A stretch of 64,000 bases of DNA from Parelaphostrongylus tenuis (GCA_019055375.1 JAHQIW010003741.1:208386-272385); one strand, 5' to 3'. Positions 48,235-61,200 are shown, counted from the first letter of the stretch. Notes: a model not told the origin generated them from the sequence alone. Made by a program: numbers and translations.

Positions 48235-49450
48235 TTAGTAATTGTTGGAAAGCTGAAATCTTTGCCAATAGCCCACAAGATCGGTTTTCGAAAAAGCTTT
48301 TTTTGACGTTGCTACAGGTGTAAATACCCTTCGTCTCACATACGCATATTTCTCGCCGAGCAGAGCTCTTTCTTTGGATTTGAGGTATCCATTGGATGAC
48401 GTAATCGCTGTTGATTCCAGCGTTGCGCTTATTTCCTGGAAAAACCGTTTCTCTGGCTTAGCAAGAACAGTTGAATTCACATGCGCCAGCAAGGTGGCCC
48501 TTGGCCAGTTCACGGGCCGCTAGGTGAAGCAACAAGGTGAGCTGACTCAACGGTCGATCGGTTTTCGAGCATGTGAATGCGCAGAGATAATCTCGTAGCG
48601 TCCGATTGTCTTCGAGTCACTGTTGGAGGCAATAGGACGTTCTGGAAGTGATCATAACGATTATTGAGTTAACTGTTTTCGTGACGATAACAAAAGTATT
48701 CAGAGTGTTTTTGTATCAGAGTCATACGTTTTGCTTTGTAACAGAGGCATACGTTTTATCTGGACTGTTTTTCTAAAGCAAAGAAGCTAACTGAATAACA
48801 AAGATTACACTTTCATAAGTCCAATCGAAAATCGATCAACATGGCAAAGAATCATTTTTGAGCCACGCATGTCATGTGGTCTGTTAAAGATGGGCTGACT
48901 TATGAAGCCTTATACACGTATTTCGATCTTACGATCTCGTCAGTCGAGCAGTTACCCATTCTCGTCTTTTGCTAATCTCTGTGGCTGGCCCTTCCCCACA
49001 CTATCGGGCTCTATAAGTCAACCTATCTTTGAAAGATCACATGACATGTGTGGCTCAAAAATGATTCTTTGGCATATTGAAATTTGAGCTGTGGTGTTAA
49101 GGAAAGACTCGAAACGAATGAATCGATCAAAAATTGCGCAACCCCCATTACCTCCTCACCAGCGGCCCGTGAATTGACCAAAGACCACATGCTTGAGCAT
49201 GCCGATTCAATCTTATTTCCCTGCTACACTACAAAAAAAACGGTCTTCCCAGAAAATGAGCGCAGCGGTTGGAATCAGCAAACATTACGCTATGGAATGA
49301 TTACTAACAGTCCGAAGAATAAGCTCTGCCCTGCGAGAAGCATGTGCGTGTGTAACATGATTTTATTTTGGATTTTACACCGTTATAAAAAAGTCTTTTC
49401 GAAAGTCGGCGACGTACGCTGTCACCAAAGTTTCAATTTTGAATGACTAT
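48235..49450. repeat. Nested inverted repeat (R3 arms around a palindromic MITE)
   Basis: Left arm 48235-48530 and right arm 49140-49450 are inverted (left complement tagcggcccgtgaactggcc versus right cagcggcccgtgaattgacc). Between them is a smaller palindrome, 48845-49071, whose 34-bp arms (caaagaatcatttttgagcc...) match at 33 of 34 positions. Confidence 0.65.
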
Positions 49451-49900
49451 TGATACTCTCAAGAAAAAATCATATTTAGCAAGTGAGGTCGTTTCTCCAT
49501 CTTATACCCTTATAACCAAGAGAACCAAAAATTTAAATGTTTGCAGAATTTGGCGATGAACCAATGTTGTCTTCGGTTAAAGACGTCCTGTCACTCGGTT
49601 TTCGTCGCTTATCACAGTGCATTTTCTTCCTTAGAGTTATTCGCGTTTCTTCACGCGTCTACTGTATGTTTTCTTTTGTTCTCACAGGACTAGTTTGTTC
49701 TTTGCATGGATACAAAAGGTCAGTACAGAATAATCACATAAGAGTAAAGAAAACTTCACAATTATCAAATCCTTTAACCTTTTAACTGCAAGATTAATTA
49801 TTTATTCACCTATATACAAAAAGCCTTGTACTCATAAAGAAATGACTAATACAGAAAAGAATGATGTTGAAGTTTACATTGGACCCGACATCACACTAGG

Positions 49901-50108
49901 TCAACAACCATTGCTGGAGGATCCAAATGCGAGATATGGAAAGAGAATTGTGAATAGAAGACGAGAGCCAACTTCACCAATGAGCACCGATCCACAAAGC
50001 CATACATTGAATGTCATAAAAATCAGCATGAGTAGATATGAGATGGTGAGTTGAGCGAAGTGTAGACCAGCATCGAATAGCGCAAAACTCGACACGCTAA
50101 CCTCGAGT
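49901..50108 (-). CDS. Ctr exon 3 (TM2 and TM3, stop)
   Basis: Acceptor atactattcag; reads through LHFAQLTISYLLMLIFMTFN (TM2 with MxxxM) and a third hydrophobic segment to the stop TGA at 49901-49903. Human CTR1 has the same order (H-x-x-Q, MLIFMT, TM3). Confidence 0.95.
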
Positions 50109-53100
50109 CTGAATAGTATCGAAGTTTAAGCTTATATTGTGTTGTAAATTCTCTTCGTTTTTCCACTAACGCGTCAGCATAATTCTCTTCCCTGCGAAAA
50201 AAACTGTAGATACTAAGCCTTTTCTAAGAAATATGTGTAATCATCAATAGCACCGATTTGTTTCCACAATTTTTTGCAAAAAAAAAATTCTTGTGAACCA
50301 TCTTTCACTTGATTTCCTTAGGAATAATCAAAATCTATTCTTCTTTTTACTTGTCTTTTTCTGCTTTATACAACTTTGAAAAAAGCGAAAGCGCCGATAT
50401 TGGCGCAGATTGAAGCTGATGTCAACACTGTTGGCTTATCAAGAAAAAAATAGCAATTTTATGGAGATTTCCGAAAAACTGACACACCTCAAAGTGGTTT
50501 AAAGATTTTTTGAATGGATGAATGTGGATCTAACAAAAAATTGCAGCGATCATTTGGGAAGAGTTTCAAGCTCTTACCCAATCCGCTCTTGAATCACCGG
50601 CCGCTTCTTAGCGGATCTGTAGGCCCGTAAAAAACGTAGGAACTCCATTATGAAGCACATGATTACCACGACAACACACGACAGTGCTATTCCTAAAACA
50701 TACGGATCACCATGAACTTTGACCATTTATCAAATTCCACAGTTTCAAAAGCATAAATTGCAGATAACTACTAAAAGCAGTTAGCTTAGAAGCTTAAACT
50801 TTTGCCGCAGTATCAATCAATGCACAGCATATTTTGATAATGTTATTTCAGCATGGGAAGTGGTAAGTGATGCAGTTCATCGTAAGGCAAAGTGCTGCTT
50901 TGATCCTCTTTTTGAAGGATTCATTCAAACCATGTGGAATGGCCTGTCTTCAGAATTGCAAGGAGAATAGACTCAACCAGCATTATGGGGACATCGATGA
51001 AAAAAGACGCATGCCATGTAAATAATAAAAAACAGAAGTATTTAAGTTTGGCATTGTTGCAACTTACGATGCAGTCACCATAATGGTTTAACACCTGAGT
51101 CTGATATTCATACACAGAGAAGAGCAGTTCGATGATATGGTGTTTCTCGAAGAAATAGGTTTTTATTAGTACTATGGGTAACTTATAAATTTGGCAAATA
51201 GCATCGCATAAAGTATGTGCAGGCTCTACAGAAGGCGATGTTTCCAGAACATCGTTCGTCAAAAAGCAGCAAAGCAACATCAGACAACGAAAATAACAAT
51301 AACAACATCTGATACAACTTTGCGTCACCTCAAGAAGAGCAATCCTCAAAACTGATGGATTGTCGTCGTAAACGAATAGACAGTCGTTTTGATTATTATT
51401 CTTGCACAATGACAAGCTAGCAACGAGGATTTTCTACATAAAACGTCTATCAGCAAATTGTAGAACATCATATTGTGACAGCCACATCAAAGAACACTCA
51501 GTGTGAACGACTTCGTTTTCACGTAATATAACGCCATCCTTCATCTCGCTAAAAGAGGGCGAAACAGGTGTCCTTGTATTTGTGTGGTGAAGTTCGTATC
51601 TTTCGCTTTTAGTCCTGCGAAAACTTCTTCACCGATCAATATAGGCAGCAGGAAACGACAAACCGCCTTCCAGGCAACTCATTCAAATTTCAAACTCTCG
51701 CGATCCCTCGAGTTATCACGCTATAGCATGCAAAGCTGTCGATCGCAAACAATCACGGTTGGAAAAAATCACTAAAGTCAAGCTCACTTTTTATTATGTG
51801 ACTGAGGGTAGACATGCTTTTGGTTCTGTGCAATGTCTTGGTTTAATACTTTGTAATTCTTATATATATACATATATATATATATGTAATATTTGAAATT
51901 TTTTTATATAATATCTTTTTTCCTTTTCACGAATAAAAGCAGCGAGGCCCAAATGAGTGCGGTAAAATTGTACATGGTGTGTTTATCTTTAATACTGTTC
52001 GAGTTCGCCCTTAGGCTTCCGAAAGCCCAAGCCCTCTGTGTGTTTAGCTGAAAAGGCTAGACTGTCTGCTTCATCTTGCCTGCGTCTCTAGCCCTCAGCG
52101 ATATAGTATACTGCCAGTGCGATGGGTAACATTTATATCGCGCTCTACGTCGCCGAGGATTCGTTACAGGGGATTGAATCAATTGAAGTAGTACCTCAGA
52201 GCATACTTTTATCCACTGGAATAATTGGACGTTGGATAACATGCAATACTTTGACACTGCGCTCACAAGATTGGAAAAAATATCGGCATCAAAAGCCAGT
52301 TAACTGACATTAAACCGCTAAATATAATTGCAATACAAACAAGTATGAATGAGACAGAACATAATTGTTCAGTAATAGTTTTGAATATAACTTTTCTGAA
52401 GCATCCAGTTTTCTCTGTAAAATGAGGCTTTTTAACTGGTTTTAATGCTGATATGTGTTTACAATCTCGTAAGTGTAGTGATGAATTACTTAATGTAATC
52501 CAATATCTAATCATTCCGGCAGAAAAATGGTATGCATTGAAGTGTTAGTTTAATTGAATCAAACCCTTGCATTGAATCCTTAGTGACGCTAAGCGCAATA
52601 GAAAACGTGCTTTGTTCCACTGGTACATACTGTATCGCTGAGGGTTAGAGACGCGGACGGGGTGGAGCGACAGTCCAGCCTTGCTAGTTAGACACACAAA
52701 GAGTTGGTTCCTCGAAGTCAGAGGATTGAAACGGCAACGAAGGTGGTGCTGTCAAGAAGAACTCGCAGTGCACTTAGATGAAAGGTATGCCATCTCGCCT
52801 TTTGTTCTTCTTCTTTTATGAGCTCATGTTCATGAATAGGTCGTTACAAACCATTTTCTATTGTACTTGAGCATTATATTGTGATTTATGCAAGCACAAA
52901 ACGCCTATGAGGTATTTGAAATGAAAAAAATTGATGAAGCGATTTTCGATCGGACAATGAATAGATTGGAGGCATAAATATAAGAGGGGGAAAAAAGATT
53001 TTGAGACATTCATAGATGAACATATTTTTCAGTTGGCAGTAAGAGCGAATAGCTATGAACATAACTGTACTTACCACCGGTATTAGTTGGTTTCCAAAAA

Positions 53101-53264
53101 TTGAAAAGTATAGTTTCGCTGTTTCCGAAATGGAACGCCAATGAGTGAGCAGATCCGTGCATACCATCGTTGTCTGCTGAATGGTCCATTTTGACAAAGC
53201 TGCCTTCTAAAGGAATGTAGGTGGATGATTGATTAGCATGGTGTTGATGGTGTTCGTGGCCCAT
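49901..53264 (-). CDS. Ctr/SLC31-type high-affinity copper transporter (complete, 3 exons)
   Basis: Plasma-membrane trimeric Cu(I) importer. Exons 53264-53075, 50692-50578 and 50108-49901; phases 1 and 2 match at the junctions and the model is about 170 aa, the usual Ctr size. Seen: a His-rich extracellular N terminus (MGHEHHQHH, later MDHS and MHGSAHS) that could bind copper; FHFGNSETILFNFW before TM1; TM1 in exon 2 (GIALSCVVVVIMCFIMEFLR) followed by a basic loop; TM2 in exon 3 with the diagnostic MxxxM copper filter (YLLMLIFMTFN); TM3 after NVWLCGSVLIG. The TM3 packing motif GxxxG appears as GEVGS (Gly then Ser at the fourth step), and the C terminus ends SSSNGC with no HCH motif. Which of the several nematode Ctr paralogues it is cannot be told. 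Confidence 0.93.
50578..50692 (-). CDS. Ctr exon 2 (TM1 and cytoplasmic loop)
   Basis: Acceptor gtatgttttag, then TM1 ending FIMEFLRFLRAYRS, equivalent to the FxxAxxYExLK block, followed by basic AKKRPVIQERI. Donor ATTGG|GTAAGA, phase 2. The 2.4-kb intron before it holds an unexplained 164-codon open frame. Confidence 0.93.
50921..51415 (-). other. 164-codon open frame inside the Ctr intron, unassigned
   Basis: Longest open frame of the window, minus strand, in Ctr intron 1. It has hydrophobic segments and a GTAAGT inside (after YGDC), but no recognised domain. A frame this long is only mildly unexpected by chance in 64 kb of AT-rich DNA. Confidence 0.2.
53075..53264 (-). CDS. Ctr exon 1 (extracellular His-rich domain)
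   Basis: ATG at 53264 opens MGHEHHQHHANQSSTY; the exon carries the family block FHFGNSETILFNFWKPTNTG and ends GGTG|GTAAGT, phase 1. It has few methionine clusters compared with human CTR1. Confidence 0.93.
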
Positions 53265-53393
53265 CTGTAAGTAAATACTACCGCACGATGACGCGATATC
53301 ACCGTCAGATCCAATTTACGAATTGGATCTCTATACTGTCTTTCCACAGTACGCTGTACAGTGTTATTCTAGAGCGAAGTGGCTTCAAACGAA

Positions 53394-53882
53394 ATGAGCT
53401 ACATCAACAACAATCAGGCGCCTAAGAGGCGAGAACAAATCAATATAGAGGAAAATGAACTAACTCCACGTAATGCATCCAAGATCCCTACATTAAAGAC
53501 TGTACAAGAATATGATTTTATGAAAGAAGACGAACACACTCCGTTCAGCAAGAAGGAGCAGTTTGGATCTACAAATATCCCAATTTCGAGATTCACGTGA
53601 AAAACACTAGAAAGAAAATCTAGATAGGTCCGCCATTTCAACGAGAGAAAGGACGCCAGGTGGCCAAAAGGATCTGTAGAATGCAGACAAGACGTGCAAG
53701 ATGGGTGGATCTAAATGTGCTTCACGTCAAATATTGTATGCGCAGCTGTATATTGAAAAACGATTCATGGAATATGAAAACTTACTCGCGGACGTCACCA
53801 ATAAATCATCTTGATGACCGACGATCGGCGGCTAAGCAATTTTAGAAAGGAGTTTCAGTCAGCTTGACTTGAGTAAGGGAAT
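53394..53882 (+). other. Coding-like stretch upstream of the unrecognised gene
   Basis: An ATG frame at 53394-53600 is rich in charged residues (KRREQINIEENEL) and a second frame at 53690-53817 reads QLYIEKRFMEYENLLADV. Neither can be joined confidently with the exons at 54009-54316. They may be earlier exons of that gene or a decayed element. No family recognised. Confidence 0.25.
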
Positions 53883-54008
53883 ACTGATACTATTATTGGC
53901 GACATTTTTTACTATTCGCTCATCATTTCATCGTCTCTGCTTGATGCACTATGCGCGCTCAAAAATTTGGAAGTATCACACTTCTTATATGACCACCGCT
54001 TTTTCGAG

Positions 54009-54316
54009 CTCTGCCATACTATGAGTTTACCCTAGCTAAGCTTCTCGGAAAGAATGCCAAACTCTATTACAACCTCGGTTATCCTTCAGAGTTTATGCGT
54101 CTAGTATATCATAATGCGCATCATAAGACAAAAATTTCCTTCTTTTTTTTTGTTTTCCCACAGACTTACTCTTCAAAGCCGTTGAAGTGGAAAGAAAATT
54201 CTGGACATGACTTCAATGACACTTTGATATGTATTCCCTTCAAAGATTCCAATGCTACTTTCCGAATAGTCGGAAAAGCTGGACAGGAGGAAGATTGGCT
54301 AGCAGTTATTGAATGA
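54009..54316 (+). CDS. Last two exons of an unrecognised protein gene
   Basis: Exon 54009-54103 (after ctttttcgag) reads LPYYEFTLAKLLGKNAKLYY then NLGYPSEFMRL; a 60-bp intron with donor GTATAT and a strong acceptor (ttttgttttcccacag) follows; exon 54164-54316 reads TYSSKPLKWKENSGHDFNDT and ends EEDWLAVIE before TGA. The junction is in phase 0 and both exons stay open, which supports a genuine 3' end. I do not recognise the family. A possible 27-nt upstream exon (53856-53882, phase-compatible) and other coding-like frames lie just before it. It sits 0.75 kb from the divergent Ctr start codon. Confidence 0.6.
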
Positions 54317-54836
54317 ATATCTAGGGATGTGGAGATTGTTACATGACTCATGTCGTCAGGTCCAATAACAGTGTTGCATTGAGTTTGGTAATCAATCAGT
54401 AAGCAGTAATTAATGAAGCCTTGTCAAAACTCGTTTTTGATACCATCGTCCTACTCCTTTGTCAAAGTTAGAAATGAATTGAAAAGGCCTGGAAATGGTT
54501 GTTCGAGAATTGCTGCATCTACGCACCTGTAGTGTACATATCAAACGTTAAGAGTCACATAGAATCTATCTCACAAAAATGACTGAATTTTGCACTTTGT
54601 AGTGAAATAGTATTTCTATTACCATGGTAATGATGTCTGTGCCGACAAAAAAAGCAGTTCAGCTAGAAGAACTCCAAAGCACAAAATGCCTCCTTATGCT
54701 CTATTTATTTGTGGAAAGAATAATTGAGAATAAGCATGATTGACACAACTGCAACAAAACTGGCAGGGCAAAAACTCTCCATTTCCACTGTCAAGAATTA
54801 AAAACCCCATTCATTGCCGAGAAAAAATTTTCTTCT

Positions 54837-55281
54837 GATAATCACTTTTTTCTGAGCCGCGCATGTGGTCTGCCATGGGGCAACCTACAGAGCCCGATAC
54901 ACGTGTTTCGGCCTTGACAGCCCATCAGTCGGGTAGTACCGTTCGTCTTTAGCCAGTCGTCTTGGGGTACCCACCCCTACATAGAGTTGGCGACGATGAA
55001 CATTTTACACGTGTCATTAAATGAAAATATTACTGAATGGCAGAAAACGAAAGGTTTAGTATATTTTACGATATCAGCCAAGAGGAATCAGTGAAATTTT
55101 TACTTACTGGCACGTGTAGAATGTTCGTCGTCGCCATTTCAAAATGGGAAAATCAAGACGATTGGCTAAAGACGAAGGGTACTGTCCGACTGATGGGGCT
55201 GTCAAGGCCGAAACACGTTTACTGGGCTCTCTAAGCTGCCCTATAACCGAGCACTGCATGGCTCCATAAGAAATGATTATC
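54837..55281. mobile_element. Long-arm fold-back element (about 180-bp arms)
   Basis: Left arm 54837-55016 and right arm about 55106-55281 are inverted copies (cacgtgtttcggccttgaca / tgtcaaggccgaaacacgtt; gataatca / tgattatc at the tips) around a spacer of about 90 bp. Its arm sequence tgagccgcgcatgtggtct is shared with the palindrome at 48845-49071, so both are one family. No transposase. Confidence 0.8.
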
Positions 55282-55299
55282 AGGTATATTGAAAGTTGA

Positions 55300-58200
55300 G
55301 CGTGGTCTCTAAGAAAACACTCGAGACAATAGATTTTCTTTCCCTTCCCATTTATGAGCTGACTTCACGCTGATGTTAAAGAGAAATGTTACCAGGAAAT
55401 CCTTTCTAGATTAGAGCAAAATGATGGCGCGAAATCAATGAGCAAAAAGACAACAAAATACAAAGTAAATATCCTGAATTCATTTAGTGCATTTCTGAGT
55501 AAAGCATCACGCTTTCCAGGTGGCAATGACTGCAAGCATTTTGATTAATGAAACACTTTTTGAAAACATTTTAGTGAAACTATAAGACTCATATGTGGTA
55601 TGCAAGAAACAGTTGAGAGTGACAGCCAATAAACTATTTCGCGAATTTTATATGCGAAAATTGTGATTACGAGACCTGTTTTTGGAAGTTCCACTGCGAA
55701 ATTAACAAGAAAAAATCTTGAAAGCGCACGTAGAAAGATGCCACAACAATTTCGAAAACGTAGAAAGAACCGTCAAATACGTCATTTGAGCCAAAAACTT
55801 CTGCCCTAAATAGAAGAGGTCGGCGGGAAGCACTAGAAATAGTGCAACCCTTCCTTCGCTCCAATTTGCTATTATTAATCTTGTTTTCGTAAAGTACAGA
55901 AATCTGATTCTTTGTTTGCTGCTATATTCTTACTCAAATTACATCGTCAAGAAAAGGATTTGAACAGTTCTCAAACAGAGAAAATCTGTCACTATATCAC
56001 TATAATCCCATCGCTTTGTCGGTATCGTGGGCTTTGTAGAGAGCAAAAAATAAACAGACATGGACAATAGATTGAAATGACGCTAAGTGACTACTGACAT
56101 GAATCACATATTTGCGTCATAAATAATCAGGGCAATGCTAGATTCGATAATATTTGTCACAAGCTTCAAAAACAAGTTAAGGATGAAGTACTTTGCTATG
56201 CTTTGCAGTCCCTTATCGAGATTTTAGGTACATTCTGTTATCGATGACTTCGATAATACCGAAACACGCGCCAGCTTCAGTCACAATGAGACAATGAGAG
56301 GTTCCACAGGTAACTAGGGCAAAACATAAAGTCCACCGACAAGACGGTCCGAAAAGTCACTAAGATTCTAGACGAAAATGGTCTACTTACTGTTTGAGAA
56401 GAATTCAACGAGCAAATCTGGCAAGCGAAAGGAACGAATGTGAACATTGCTGAAATGATTACACCACTCAATTTTAAAAAGAATAATTGACTTAGACGGA
56501 TAATTTAACGCATTAAGCTAAAGTGACAGAAGAGTTTTCAGTTTCGAAAGCTTAGCCGTTTTCATGTTTCTCAAATCTTCCGTTACAGGGTGTAGCGAAT
56601 ACGATACGCACGTGTCCACTGTTGGAACAGCTTCAAAAAATTGGCGAGATCCCATCAAAACGCGGTGCATCTTAGGTGAACTTGGGCATTAGAGAGACTT
56701 TACCGTTATTAAATGGTAGTATATCGAAGAAGAGGCTTTCGCGAATCTTTTAGCAGAAAAAATGCCACAACTTTCTTAATGGTCGCTTAAACACCTTGCC
56801 AGAAAAATTGTGACCATAGCGAAAAGGCTAACTCATGACCAAGTAGATTTCATTGAGTCAGTAGAGATTCCGTCATAAAGTCAATTATACACTATTTAGG
56901 CTATGCAAGTTCGACGACTACGCGATATTGCTTATTGAGTGATTTATCGCTAATCAGATAGCATAATGTGATGAGAAAGACTAGGTTCCGTGTTTAATTA
57001 AATCCTAGCGTTCACTTAGACCTAGAGTTTAACTTACAAATAGGTTTTTTCTCAATAGCTTATGCAGGTATCATTACGGTGAGAATATATAACAGTAGAA
57101 AAACGACGGATGCCTGAAAGATCTTTTCAAAGCATTCGTGACTGCGCAAAATTTTGTGCGACGGTCATTTGAGGCAACACATTGCTCTTCGCTGTGCAGC
57201 AAGTTTCACAACCATTTATCAGACATGCCATAAGAAATTGCAAAAGAGTATGAAAGTGGAACTGTAAAGCCTTCAGAATCGTGATAGCTCTCATTGTATA
57301 TTGAAACACTCTCAACAGCGCCTGATTTCGGTTTCGTAGCGGAGTGGACGATGTCTAGTTTTTCATTGCGCTCACTGTGGCCACCTGTCAATGTCTCACC
57401 AGCAAGTTCGGCAATTTTTATGCAGCACCATCCCTTTCAATGGAGATTTATTTTTTTGTCAGTTTCCTCTGTTTTTTTTCGAAGAATTTCCTCTCTTCTC
57501 TTAGCTGATGTGTGCTCTACGTTATTTTTGTACTCACTCCTTTTTCACCATTTGGTAAAGTGCAACTTTTGTATGTGAAGAAAGAAACACTCATCTTTTG
57601 TCAATCACACTACTGCCAGCATTTGATGAGGTTGTTTGAGCTCCGCAAAACTATTACGACTTTGTAACTGTGATATCTTTTAGTTCGAAGACCACCCGAA
57701 AGCTGTCACAGCGACTAAAAACTGGAAAGACAACGAGTGACTTCTCGAAAATGTATAGCATTACTGTATACACGATGCCACTTCATCAAGGCAGAAGCAT
57801 CTGTGACGTCTCTTTAATGGAAACACTCTTTAGGGCTTACACTCTTCAACCGCAATAGTTTCTCACCGGAAATGAGAGATTAAATGCGAAATTGTTGATA
57901 ACGCACTCTCCCACTAATAACACCCACGACAACATCTGTGTGCAATATGCTACCGACTACAATAAGCCCATATTGGATGACTTCAGTGTACCAAGATGAA
58001 CCACACGAAGGAACATGACACCTTTACCTGTTATTCCGTCTACCGTCGCTATTTCATTATAATACATGTAGGAGTAATTCGTCGCAAGGATGTGTTAAAA
58101 GTGTACATTGAATAGATTTCCAGTCGTGATTATTGCAAGTAATATGCCGCAGATTTTAATTATTAGATTGCAGGCTGTGAGATAGAAAACTTGGAGAGAG

Positions 58201-61200
58201 GTAGCGATATAGTGAATGATGCAGGTCCTTAGGAAGTTATCAGGAAGCAAGATGCTGGTTTGAAACCTTACCAAAGGTCTCCCGTAATCACCTAAGAATC
58301 CCTTGATTTAGTTCACTTCACGACTACAAAGAAATTTCACTCGAGCAGCATTTCCCGACATTCATGAAGAAAACAAAATCCTGAGGCAGCAGTTGAATGA
58401 CCACGCGAAATTTTTGGAAATCCTTGAGCTGATGAATTCATGAATGTCGGGAATGTCCACCACAAATCACGTGATAGGATGCTGGCTTCCGCCTGGGATT
58501 CACGCAGTACAAAATATAACTTCACGCAGTATAATGTGATAACGGGTAAGTATATAAGTATAATAAAATGAATAATAGACGAATTAGGCAGAAATAAAAA
58601 AGCAAGCGCATTAATCAAGACCCGAAAAAATGTAAACAAAAAGAAACAGTAGTACATATTTTTCAAAGATGTATCATACACAGTGATGGATAGGCATAAG
58701 ATTCATCTATTTTCCTTTGAAACAATAAAATAGTGTCTAAACTCAGTCATGCTCCCGTTGATATTAGCGTCTCGAAGAAGATCTGCCTATAATTTGAGCT
58801 TCATTTTGCCACTTCTACGCAGTTGCTGGTGCTTGTTTCAAGACTCAAGCCGCACAAGTAAATTTATTATGAATATTTTTTGTATCATGAGCTTTAGAGG
58901 ACTGCTTCTTTTATGGACTATAGTAAGTATAATGCCTATGTTGATTAAGCTACTAATTTGAGGCGAAAACACAGCATACAGTTCGTTGTGACTAAACAGA
59001 TCGCAGAAAGTCTGCATTGATGTCGATGTTCGCAGGAGTAGAATGTCAATCATAAAGAATTGTTGATTGGTTGGCTGCCGTTTGAAAGCAGAAATTGAGA
59101 ATTTTACTGAGAAAAAACTACAAAACTCAAAGGGTCAGCTGGACTTAGAACTTACGAAAACCCTTCCTGGAGAATCAAGTGTCACCCGCTACACCAGCCG
59201 TAGGCTCGAATCCTAACCAAGGCTTCAAATTTCACTGATATCTTAGCATCTTTGTGCTTATATCTAGTATTACAGACCGCCATGAATAAAAGAACTGCCA
59301 GTAAATCAAAGTCAAACCGTCGTGTATGAGATTAATCAGAACTGTTTAGTTGACAAGAATTGCTTCCTAACATGATGGATATATTAGGGAGGGAATACGT
59401 GATCAACAAGAACTCTTTTTTTTACCACTTATATCGGTCGTATGATGTAACAATTATACTCAATAATGCTGATTGACAGGCAACACTTTGACGACAGATG
59501 GGAATCGAATCTCCATTTCATCTTCTATGGGGAAAGGTGACGTGGCAGTTCTACCTAATTGTCTACTTTTGTATCCACTTTTTTTACTTAGCATGCCATA
59601 TTTTTTCTGGTCGATAAAGAAATCACATTGATCGACACAGCTTCAGAAGAGCTTCACCCGAAATATACGCAGATATTTCTTAAAGCCAACTTTTATTTTA
59701 CTCGGCATATAGTCAGTGTTGTCATGGATTATTAGGCCGACAAGAGGCTGGTGAAAAGCGGCCAAAAAAGGAGAGAAAGAATTGTCTGGAGCTAGACTAC
59801 AGGGTAGATCTATTTGCCAGTTGATGCACTTTCTCTAGTAGTTCGTTAAGCAGCGTCGTTGAAAATTCAATGCGCTTATTTAGATTGACTGTGAGGATTA
59901 TTTCAGTAAAATGTCGAAAAGTTTAAACGCATAAATGAATGACTTGATTGTGCTATCTCTGTTGTCAAAAGATGACTGCATCAGAATATTATAGGTTTCT
60001 GATTAGAGTTGAAGTGTTGAAAACAGCACTTAGGAGTGGTACGTCTGAGCACCATATAGTCTCTCTAGTATAATTCAATAAAAAACATGATTAACACCAT
60101 TTCAAGCAACCAATAAGTGAAAGGATTTGGAGGAAATCATGAATATCGTAGGTATCCCACCAAATTGCAGAATCCCTCTAGAATTTCAACGTACGCGTAT
60201 CACATTGTAGAGATTCCAAGTCTCACTGAAATTGTAATCGACCTCATCACTTGGAACTGCTGACAGGATAAGAGCTCATTGATTAAATAAGGAAAACAAT
60301 GAAAGTCTGCAGCATAACGTCTTGCGAGATTATCACAGCTAAATAATTGAACCAGTAGCTAACGGGCGTGATGATTCATGAATGTTTGCGGAAACGACAT
60401 TCGACAAGAAGTCACCATAGGATGACGTTTAGTGCTTGTTCACCTGGCAGGTGCTCATGGCTTTACTACTAAGATTCCCATTTAGGATGTGAAAGAAATA
60501 AAGTATGAAAGCAGTAGGTATCAGGCGTGAGCAATTGATAGGTTTTTAAATTGTACGCTCTAGTGTCACAATTTATGTGTGGATCTCATAGCTTCTTGTA
60601 TTTGCTTCATTTTTCTCGTATCCATCGACCATGGAGATTCTTGAATTTTTGCGAACAAGTTAAGCTCTCACTCAAGATTTTGTGGTTTTTCATATGAAGG
60701 CCGCTGTGTGCTGATCTAGTCGACTCTTTCTAGAATACTGAGATAGCTCTACTAGAGAATCCCAAACAGAGACACCATCTTTTGTGAATTGAAGGAAGCG
60801 AACTAAACCGGGCAAGTGCGATACGTTTTATCCGACTCAAGAAGCATGGTATGGTGCGGAATTGAACCAGCACTCTAAGCGTTTGGAACGACTTTGGCTA
60901 TCAATGCACAAAGTGCTAATTGTGCCATTTTGAAGTTATCTAATGACAATGACAAAGATTGGTTTTCTTCATGACTCCAGTTGAAATGATAACCCTTTAT
61001 CATCATAAAGTGCTCTCCATTTGTCGTTGAAAAATTACTTCTAACCTTTGCGCTTAGTATCAATTATTTTTGACATATGATGAAACCTGTTATTCTTAAT
61101 CAATCATAAAAAAACGAGATTATTGCGAAATTGAATCATAAATTAGATCGACTATCACACTCCTTGAATGGCATCTAAGATACATGCTCTTCAAGGCCAC

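Noticed and set aside
52263..52514. Minus frame with a hydrophobic tail as a Ctr transmembrane exon
   Set aside because: Ctr TM1 is already supplied by 50578-50692 and this frame has no phase-compatible splice sites.
58337..58681. 114-codon minus frame with hydrophobic segments
   Set aside because: C-terminal part resembles a dispersed frame at 45600 (SGFRLLQECH versus SGFCFLHECR), so likely repeat-derived; no family.
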